Shown: positions 57,676 through 64,000 of the stretch, one piece after another
Layout: every line of letters begins with the position of its first letter
Numbering within the stretch: the first letter of the stretch is position 1
Made by a program: the position numbers and the translations under genes
Origin: an uncultured Bacteroidales bacterium
GTDB taxonomy: Bacteria; Bacteroidota; Bacteroidia; Bacteroidales; Bacteroidaceae
Assembly (NCBI GenBank): GCA_902779535.1
Contig: CACZBX010000003.1
Location: forward strand, 62,001-126,000
DNA: 64,000 nucleotides
Reading direction: 5' to 3'
Notes under the pieces: generated by a model
What the model was told of the DNA's origin: nothing
Seen by the model: only the letters and a program-made list of their open reading frames with translations
Database searches by the model: none

Positions 57676-58281
57676 ATGGCAAGATATACTGGACCAAAAA
57701 CAAGAATTGCACGTAAGTTTGGTGAAGCGATCTTTGGACCCGATAAAGTTTTATCAAAGAAAAACTATCCTCCAGGACAGCACGGAGTAAACCGCAGAAG
57801 AAAAACTTCTGAATATGGCGTGATGTTGGCTGAAAAGCAGAAAGCTAAATATACTTACGGTGTATTGGAAAAACAATTCCGCAATATGTTTGATAAAGCT
57901 GCAAGATCAACTGGTATTACTGGTGAGATCTTGTTGCAGAATCTTGAATGCCGCTTGGACAATATCGTTTATCGTTTGGGTATCGCTCCTACACGTGCTG
58001 CTGCACGTCAGATGGTTAACCACAGACATATCGTTGTAAATGGTGAAGTTGTTTCTATACCTTCATATTCAGTAAAAGCTGGTCAAATTGTAGGTGTTCG
58101 TGAGAAATCAAAATCTTTGGAAGTCGTTGTTAATTCACTTGCAGGATTTAATCATGGAAGATATTCTTGGCTGGAGTGGGATGAAAATGCAAAGGCTGGT
58201 AAGTTGTTGCATGTTCCTGCAAGAGAGGATATCCCTGAGAACATTAAGGAACATTTGATCGTCGAATTGTACTCTAAATAA
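57676..58281 (+). CDS. rpsD: 30S ribosomal protein uS4
   Basis: 201 residues from the ATG at 57676 ([26 protein letters not shown]); the ATG at 57649 would add nine unusual residues. The N-terminal zinc cysteines found in some S4 are absent. The S4 RNA-binding domain is [27 protein letters not shown]. Early 16S rRNA binder. Confidence 0.97.
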   Translation: MARYTGPKTRIARKFGEAIFGPDKVLSKKNYPPGQHGVNRRRKTSEYGVMLAEKQKAKYTYGVLEKQFRNMFDKAARSTGITGEILLQNLECRLDNIVYRLGIAPTRAAARQMVNHRHIVVNGEVVSIPSYSVKAGQIVGVREKSKSLEVVVNSLAGFNHGRYSWLEWDENAKAGKLLHVPAREDIPENIKEHLIVELYSK

Positions 58282-58291
58282 TCATTCATTC

Positions 58292-59284
58292 ATGGCAATA
58301 TTAGCATTTCAAAAACCTGACAAAGTATTAATGTTGGAAGCGGATTCCAAATACGGAAAATTTGAATTCCGCCCACTCGAACCCGGTTTCGGTATTACCG
58401 TAGGTAATGCTCTTCGCCGTATCTTGCTATCTTCTTTGGAAGGATATGCAATCAATACGATTCGTATTGCAGGCGTTGATCATGAGTTCGCTGCCGTTCC
58501 TGGTGTTAGAGAGGACGTTACCGGCATTATCTTGAATCTCAAACAGGTAAGATTCAAGCAAGTAGTAGAAGAGTTCGAAAACGAGAAGGTTAGCATTACC
58601 GTTGAAAACTCTAGTGAGTTCAAAGCAGGTGATATAAGTAAGTATCTGACCGGATTTGAAGTGTTAAATCCTGAATTGGTGATTTGCCATTTAGATCCTA
58701 AAGCAACTTTACAAATAGATATTACGATCAATAAGGGTAGAGGATATGTCCCATCTGATGAGAACTTACAATTCTGCTCCGACGTGAACGTAATTCCTAT
58801 TGATTCTATTTACACACCGATTCGTAATGTCAAGTATGCCGTAGAGAATTTCCGTGTTGAACAGAAGACCGACTACGAGAAACTTGTACTTGAAATTACA
58901 ACCGATGGTTCCATTCATCCGAAAGAAGCGTTGAAGGAAGCAGCAAAAATATTGATTTATCATTTCATGTTATTCTCTGACGAGAAGATCACTCTTGAGG
59001 CATCTGACGCTGACAAGAATGAAGAATTTGATGAAGAAGTATTGCACATGCGCCAACTCTTGAAGCAGAAGCTTGTTGACTTAGACCTGTCAGTTCGTGC
59101 ATTGAACTGTTTGAAGGCTGCCGATGTGGAGACATTAGGCGACTTGGTTCAATATAACAAGACTGACCTTCTGAAGTTCAGAAACTTTGGTAAGAAGTCA
59201 CTTACTGAGTTGGAAGAGCTGCTGGCAAGTTTGAATCTTTCGTTTGGAACAGATATTTCTAGGTATAAATTAGATAAAGAATAA
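58292..59284 (+). CDS. rpoA: DNA-directed RNA polymerase subunit alpha
   Basis: 330 residues. The N-terminal assembly domain ([29 protein letters not shown]) is followed by a linker (near 235-250) and the C-terminal domain with helix-hairpin-helix elements ([41 protein letters not shown] in outline). Completes the core polymerase with rpoB and rpoC. Confidence 0.98.
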   Translation: MAILAFQKPDKVLMLEADSKYGKFEFRPLEPGFGITVGNALRRILLSSLEGYAINTIRIAGVDHEFAAVPGVREDVTGIILNLKQVRFKQVVEEFENEKVSITVENSSEFKAGDISKYLTGFEVLNPELVICHLDPKATLQIDITINKGRGYVPSDENLQFCSDVNVIPIDSIYTPIRNVKYAVENFRVEQKTDYEKLVLEITTDGSIHPKEALKEAAKILIYHFMLFSDEKITLEASDADKNEEFDEEVLHMRQLLKQKLVDLDLSVRALNCLKAADVETLGDLVQYNKTDLLKFRNFGKKSLTELEELLASLNLSFGTDISRYKLDKE

Positions 59285-59286
59285 AA

Positions 59287-59772
59287 ATGAGACATAATAA
59301 GAAATTCAACCATTTAGGTCGTACCGCTTCTCACAGATCTGCAATGTTGTCAAACATGGCTTGCTCTTTGATTAAGCATAAAAGAATCAATACGACGCTT
59401 CAGAAGGCTAAAGCGTTAAGAATGTACGTAGAGCCTTTGATTACAAAGTCTAAGAACGATACTACAGCTTCTCGTCGTCTCGTATTCAGCGAATTGAAAG
59501 ATAAGTATGCTGTTACTGAATTGTTCAAGAACATTTCTGAGAAGATTGCTAATCGTCCGGGTGGATACACCAGAATCATTAAGACTGGTCATCGTTTGGG
59601 TGATAACGCAGAAATGTGCTTTATTGAGTTGGTAGATTACGATGAGAACATGGCTAAGACTGCTGCTAAGAAGTCGACTCGTACTCGTCGTTCTAAGAAG
59701 TCTGTAAAGGCTGATGCTCCGGTAGCAGAAGAAGTTGCTGTTGAGACTCCAGCAGAAGAGACCAAAGAATAA
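59287..59772 (+). CDS. rplQ: 50S ribosomal protein bL17
   Basis: 161 residues; the conserved L17 core ([38 protein letters not shown] in outline) covers the first 115 or so, followed by a basic then acidic tail ([17 protein letters not shown]) typical of Bacteroidota forms. Last gene of the cluster, 2 bp after rpoA, followed by a strong terminator. Confidence 0.97.
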   Translation: MRHNKKFNHLGRTASHRSAMLSNMACSLIKHKRINTTLQKAKALRMYVEPLITKSKNDTTASRRLVFSELKDKYAVTELFKNISEKIANRPGGYTRIIKTGHRLGDNAEMCFIELVDYDENMAKTAAKKSTRTRRSKKSVKADAPVAEEVAVETPAEETKE

Positions 59773-59794
59773 AGAAACAACTATTTTATAGCTT

Positions 59795-59825
59795 AAAGGC
59801 TACCCATTTCGGGTAGCCTTTTTTT
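59795..59825 (+). terminator. terminator of the ribosomal superoperon
   Basis: AAAGGCTACCC and GGGTAGCCTTT form a perfect 11-bp stem around ATTTC, followed by T7. Strong intrinsic terminator after rplQ. Confidence 0.93.
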
Positions 59826-59854
59826 ATATACTAAAACAAAAAATCGCAACTTCA

Positions 59855-59886
59855 TTTGAAATATCCTAAAAAAGATTTTACCTTTG
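59855..59886 (+). promoter_or_regulatory. promoter of the hybrid two-component regulator
   Basis: TTTG (59855-59858), 20 bp, TACCTTTG (59879-59886): a good -33/-7 pair. The leader to the ATG at 59951 is about 58 nt. Confidence 0.65.
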
Positions 59887-59950
59887 TTATTGTGTGAGTA
59901 TATCCTATGCCTTAAGAAACTGTTTGTAGTGTGGAAAAGGTGAAAACTAT

Positions 59951-62900
59951 ATGACAAGAAGTACCAACCTGAGTTATGCCTTAATTTTACTTGCATTATT
60001 ATCTCTGTGGAGTATTAATGCATATTGTGGTCAGTCATACTATTATCGGAACTATCAGTCAAAGGATGGTTTATCGCACAATAAGGTGCTATGTTCTTTG
60101 CAAGATAGTGATGGTTTTATATGGTTGGGTACTGATAATGGTTTGAATCGTTTCGATGGTCGGGAAAACATCACCTCTTTCAATCTTAAATCTCAACAAC
60201 CTTATTTAGACAACAATGTTATTCATTGTTTGGCTGAAGACGCCGACAAAAGAATATGGATTGGTACGAACAGAGGATTGTATACCTATCAAGAGAAAGA
60301 AGGAATCCGTTCTTTTAACTTGACCACCAGATATTCAGTTTCAATCAGCAGCGAGGTCCATAAGATCCTTATAGTAGATAATCAGACAATTTGGTTTGCT
60401 ACCCTTGGACAGGGCATTTTTGTCTATCACTTAGATACACAAGAATTGGAGCAATTGAACCAGCATGCCACTTTTGTACAAGATTTCCTGTTTGATGGGA
60501 ACTATGTCTATACCACTTCATTCAATTCTTCCATCTTGTGCTTTAAATCTGATGGTACCTTCCTGAAGACGATCCCTTTGTTTGGTGATGGTCAGAGTAG
60601 TTATGATCGTGATCCCAATAGTTTTCTTCAATTCCGTGATGCGCTATGGATAGCACTTAACTCTGCTTCCTTAGTTTGTATGAACAAAAATGGGGATCTT
60701 CATCATATCGATTTCACGGATGTCAGTTTTCGTATTATACATTCATTGCTTGCTTTGGATGATGATGAGATCCTGTTGGGCACGGATGTTGGTTTGTATG
60801 CCTTCAATACCTTTACCGAGCAACTGAAGCCTTTGGATATTTATGATGAGATGGGCAAAAAGGTAGTGCATCATGTGAACGGCTTGATGCGTGACCGCGA
60901 AGGCGGTATATGGGCACTCACAAACATGAGTGGTGTTGATTATATTATGCCACAAACGAAGCCTTTCCATTACGTTGACTTGCCTGGGAGTTCCACGGTT
61001 TATACTTTCTGCAAGGATGATGCTTCCAATGTGTTGTGGATAGGGACAAAAAACGGTTTATTCCAATACGATTTGAAGAAGAAAACGGCGCAACCGTATC
61101 CTTTGGCTGGTAATACTCCGTATGATATTCGTTCTTTATTCCTTGATGGGAATCAGTTATGGATAGGTACATCTGCCGATGGCTTAAAAGTCCTGAATAC
61201 CTCTTCCGGTGCTGTGCGTTCATATCGGCATACACTGGATATACCTTATACGATTTGCAGTAACGATATTCTAAAGATCTATAAGACCTCTGAAGGGTTG
61301 ATTTATGTGGGGACTTCTTGGGGCTTGTGCTATTATGTTCCGTCAGACGACAACTTTAGAACGGTATTCGAGATTGGCGGTATGTTTACGGTAACCGATA
61401 TTTGTGAGGATGGCCGTAAAGGCATATGGGTCTCCACCAGTAATAATGGCTTGTACCTATGCGATTATCAGACAAAAAAGTGGTGGCATTTCGATGTTGC
61501 CCCTGAAGCCCTTTCGAATTCCATGGTTTCTTTGTTCAAAGGCCCTGACAATTTGGTTTGGATGGGATCAAATGGGAATGGCTTGTTTAGATTGGATCCT
61601 GATAGACGGGCCTTCACGAAGGTTGATGATGTCCCGAATACTATCGTTTACAACATGGCTCAGGATGGTCCGGAACGGATCTGGATCTCAAGTAGCTTAG
61701 GCTTGATTCGCTTCAATCCGAAGGATAAGAATGATTATCATCTGTTTACCACATCCGACGGACTGAAAGAAAATCATTTTACAGAATATGCTGCTTTGTT
61801 ATCCGATGGAAAGACTCTTTATTTGAGCGGATCGGACGGTTTTCATTACTTCGACTCTGATTCATTCGAACAGAATTCATATATCCCACCGATTTATATC
61901 ACAGATCTTTCGTTATTGCGTTTGCCCGACAGAGACGAAGCATACAGCGTCATGGGTATCGACGGCCCTTTGTATAAAGAAAAGAAGGTGCAGATCCCTT
62001 ATCGCTACAATAGCATGACCATTCATTTTGCTTCACTAAGTTATCGTAACCCGGCTGAGAACTTGTATTCGTACAAGCTTGAAAACTTTGATGAAGGTTT
62101 CTTTGAAATTCAGGGTGAGCATAGTGTCAGCTATTCGAATCTGCCTCCGGGGGAATACCGCTTTGTCGTTAAAGGATCGAACAACGATGATGTGTGGAAC
62201 GAGCATCCGGCGACTTTGACGATTGTTATCACACCACCATGGTATCGTTCAAAGTTGGCATATTTGATTTACCTTCTCCTCTTACTGACTGCTTTGTTTA
62301 CGGCAATAGCATACTGGAACCGACGTGTTGAAAAGAAATATCGGATGGAGATGGAGGAGTATGAGGCTCAGAAAGAGAAGGAACTGTATAATTCAAAGAT
62401 TAATTTCTTTATCAATCTTGTACACGAAATACGGACACCGCTCAGTTTGATTAAACTCCCGCTTGAGGATTTAAAGAAGAATGGATTAGAGGATAATAGC
62501 CAGAAGCTCGTTACGATCGATCGTAATGTTGATTATCTTTTGGCGATAACAAATGAGTTGCTCGACTTCCAAAAGATGGAGAATAATTCCATGAAACTCC
62601 AACTGGTTCGCTCGAATGTGTCTGCCTTGATAAGAAGTATTGTTGAGCAGTTCCAGGGAGCTGCCGAGCTGAAAGGGGTAAAACTGGCCTGTTCGATGCC
62701 GACAGATGACCTGTGGGCTGTGATTGATCGTTCGTTTGTTAACAAGATTACAGTCAACCTGTTGGGTAATGCCATGAAATATGCCCGTAACCAGATAACG
62801 GTGGCTTTAGAGTTGGGAGAGAATGAATTTGCTGTTCGTGTGGATGATGATGGGCCGGGTGTTGCCGATGAAGAGAAAGAGAAGATTTTCCAGGCTTTCT

Positions 62901-63934
62901 ATCAATCCGACGATAAGCAGGCATCACTGGGCACCGGCTTAGGATTGGCATATTCATATTCTCTGGCGAAACTCCATGGAGGCAATCTCTCTGTTCAGGA
63001 TAACTCGCTGCACGGTGCTTCGTTCATCCTGACTTTGCCGACGAATCTGGAAGAAAATGCGTTGGATGGAATTCAACCGACAACTTCGTCACCTCGAGAG
63101 GGTGAATCTTCCGATTTATCTGTAGCAGCAAAGAAATATACGTTGTTGGTGGTGGAGGATCATGTAGACTTGCTTCGTATGGTGTCTTCATCTTTGGCTC
63201 AATGGTACAAGGTGGAACAGGCAGCCAATGGTTTAGAAGCGTTGGATGTACTTGAAAATAAACCGATAGATATTATCGTTAGTGACGTTATGATGCCTGG
63301 TATGGATGGTATGGAACTGTGTAAACGAGTGAAAACAACGACAGATTATTCGCATATTCCGGTTATCTTGCTTACTGCAAAGGTTTTTGTTGAGGCAAAA
63401 GAAGAAGGATTGTCGTGTGGAGCGGACGTATACATGGAGAAACCGTTTACCATTACCCAACTGCACATGCAAATAGAAAACCTGTTGAAGGTTCGTATCG
63501 CCTATTATCAGCGCATGCAGGCATTGTCAAGCCAAGATAGCCTGCAAACGGTGGGTGGACTGAATCAAAAAGACTACGAGTTCATCTCGGAACTGCAGGG
63601 ACAGTTGGAGAAACAATACTCGGATGAGAACTTCTCGGTTGAGAACTTGGCAGAGGAGATGAATATGAGTCGTTCTAATTTCTATCGGAAGATAAAGGCT
63701 TTGACAGACATGGCTCCGAATGATTATCTGAAGTGCTATCGACTGAATAAAGCTGCTGAAATGCTGAGAAAAGGATATCGTGTGTCAGAAACATGTGCTC
63801 AAACAGGTTTCAATTCTTCATCCTATTTCGCCAAGTGCTTTAAGGCACAGTTTGGTATGTCACCGAAGGAATGGGCTGCAGGCGGACAGGATGGAACAAT
63901 GAAAAAGGAGGAACAGGAAGATGAATCTGCGTAA
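59951..63934 (+). CDS. hybrid two-component system sensor/response regulator (HTCS)
   Basis: 1327 residues, a one-protein two-component system. A signal peptide or anchor (1-26) leads to a periplasmic sensor of repeated Reg_prop blades (DGFIWLGTDNGLNRFDG, RIWIGTNRGLYTY, NVLWIGTKNGLFQY) and a Y_Y_Y domain (near 700-765), one TM helix (near 770-792), a HisKA domain with phospho-acceptor H825 (VHEIRTPLSL), an HATPase (NLLGNAMKYA, DDGPGVADEE, GTGLGLAYS), a receiver with D1112 (VSDVMMPGMDG) and an AraC-type HTH (about 1215-1315). Relatives sense oligosaccharides and switch on polysaccharide utilisation loci; the ligand here is unknown. It overlaps the next gene by 14 bp. Confidence 0.96.
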   Translation: MTRSTNLSYALILLALLSLWSINAYCGQSYYYRNYQSKDGLSHNKVLCSLQDSDGFIWLGTDNGLNRFDGRENITSFNLKSQQPYLDNNVIHCLAEDADKRIWIGTNRGLYTYQEKEGIRSFNLTTRYSVSISSEVHKILIVDNQTIWFATLGQGIFVYHLDTQELEQLNQHATFVQDFLFDGNYVYTTSFNSSILCFKSDGTFLKTIPLFGDGQSSYDRDPNSFLQFRDALWIALNSASLVCMNKNGDLHHIDFTDVSFRIIHSLLALDDDEILLGTDVGLYAFNTFTEQLKPLDIYDEMGKKVVHHVNGLMRDREGGIWALTNMSGVDYIMPQTKPFHYVDLPGSSTVYTFCKDDASNVLWIGTKNGLFQYDLKKKTAQPYPLAGNTPYDIRSLFLDGNQLWIGTSADGLKVLNTSSGAVRSYRHTLDIPYTICSNDILKIYKTSEGLIYVGTSWGLCYYVPSDDNFRTVFEIGGMFTVTDICEDGRKGIWVSTSNNGLYLCDYQTKKWWHFDVAPEALSNSMVSLFKGPDNLVWMGSNGNGLFRLDPDRRAFTKVDDVPNTIVYNMAQDGPERIWISSSLGLIRFNPKDKNDYHLFTTSDGLKENHFTEYAALLSDGKTLYLSGSDGFHYFDSDSFEQNSYIPPIYITDLSLLRLPDRDEAYSVMGIDGPLYKEKKVQIPYRYNSMTIHFASLSYRNPAENLYSYKLENFDEGFFEIQGEHSVSYSNLPPGEYRFVVKGSNNDDVWNEHPATLTIVITPPWYRSKLAYLIYLLLLLTALFTAIAYWNRRVEKKYRMEMEEYEAQKEKELYNSKINFFINLVHEIRTPLSLIKLPLEDLKKNGLEDNSQKLVTIDRNVDYLLAITNELLDFQKMENNSMKLQLVRSNVSALIRSIVEQFQGAAELKGVKLACSMPTDDLWAVIDRSFVNKITVNLLGNAMKYARNQITVALELGENEFAVRVDDDGPGVADEEKEKIFQAFYQSDDKQASLGTGLGLAYSYSLAKLHGGNLSVQDNSLHGASFILTLPTNLEENALDGIQPTTSSPREGESSDLSVAAKKYTLLVVEDHVDLLRMVSSSLAQWYKVEQAANGLEALDVLENKPIDIIVSDVMMPGMDGMELCKRVKTTTDYSHIPVILLTAKVFVEAKEEGLSCGADVYMEKPFTITQLHMQIENLLKVRIAYYQRMQALSSQDSLQTVGGLNQKDYEFISELQGQLEKQYSDENFSVENLAEEMNMSRSNFYRKIKALTDMAPNDYLKCYRLNKAAEMLRKGYRVSETCAQTGFNSSSYFAKCFKAQFGMSPKEWAAGGQDGTMKKEEQEDESA

Positions 63935-64000
63935 AGTTATTTACATCATCATTTGTGTATTCTGCTTATGGGCTTGTCATCATTTGGTCGACTCGCACTC
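63921..64000 (+). CDS. lipoprotein, partial at window end
   Basis: Only 26 codons are visible (MNLRKVIYIIICVFCLWACHH ...). A hydrophobic signal ends in a lipobox-like LWAC, so the mature protein is probably a lipoprotein. The ATG lies 14 bp inside the regulator gene, in another frame, suggesting coupled translation. The product cannot be identified from this fragment. Confidence 0.6.
   Translation, partial: MNLRKVIYIIICVFCLWACHHLVDSH

Overview
The window reads as a piece of a Bacteroidota chromosome, most likely order Bacteroidales. The evidence is the promoter style (many TAnnTTTG -7 boxes, some with a TTTG about 19-20 bp upstream), a PorT-like beta-barrel, a GH97 glycosidase, a giant hybrid two-component regulator, an aminopeptidase P/bS21/tyrosine recombinase/HPF/tRNA/EF-Tu order, and near absence of Shine-Dalgarno sequences. 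A Parabacteroides-like genus is possible but is only an impression.

Region 1 (1-13.4 kb) is mixed housekeeping: a frameshifted flavodoxin and a radical SAM protein, a HEAT-like protein, a small lipoprotein, a beta-barrel, PriA (TTG start), a PgpH-type c-di-AMP phosphodiesterase divergent from gltX, the Kdo transferase waaA, a gamma carbonic anhydrase-like protein and aminopeptidase P. Region 2 (13.5-28.1 kb) is the first translation/transcription block: rpsU, tyrosine recombinase, hpf, four tRNAs, tuf, tRNA-Trp, secE-nusG-rplKAJL-rpoBC, ended by a strong terminator.

Region 3 (28.1-41.2 kb) is an accessory block lying between rpoC and DUF3467-rpsL, which I expect to be neighbours in relatives. 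It holds a phosphodiesterase cut by an in-frame stop, an AlkZ-related protein, a dicarboxylate/amino-acid symporter, a DUF5020 outer-membrane protein with a uracil/xanthine permease and a WYL regulator, a HIRAN protein, a protein that joins an EVE-like base-reading domain to a RelA/SpoT-type HD hydrolase, an iron alcohol dehydrogenase, a GH97 enzyme, an HU-like protein and a cyclophilin lipoprotein.

Region 4 (41.2-59.8 kb) is the str-S10-spc-alpha superoperon from rpsL to rplQ in the usual order with secY, map, infA and rpmJ. Region 5 (59.9-64 kb) starts a probable carbohydrate-responsive locus: a hybrid two-component regulator overlapping a lipoprotein that runs off the window.

The most unusual items are: (a) the EVE-HD fusion beside HIRAN and WYL genes, a plausible undescribed nucleic-acid-sensing/nucleotide-hydrolysing system; (b) intergenic arrays of short dyads (TCAC-N4-GTGA) repeated at 22 bp, seen at two places, with a third array of the same geometry but other arm sequences; (c) the tRNA-tuf promoter lying inside the terminator of hpf; (d) two broken genes; and (e) strong Shine-Dalgarno sites at four ribosome-related genes in a lineage that mostly ignores them. 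No insertion sequence, prophage, CRISPR array or rRNA gene was seen.
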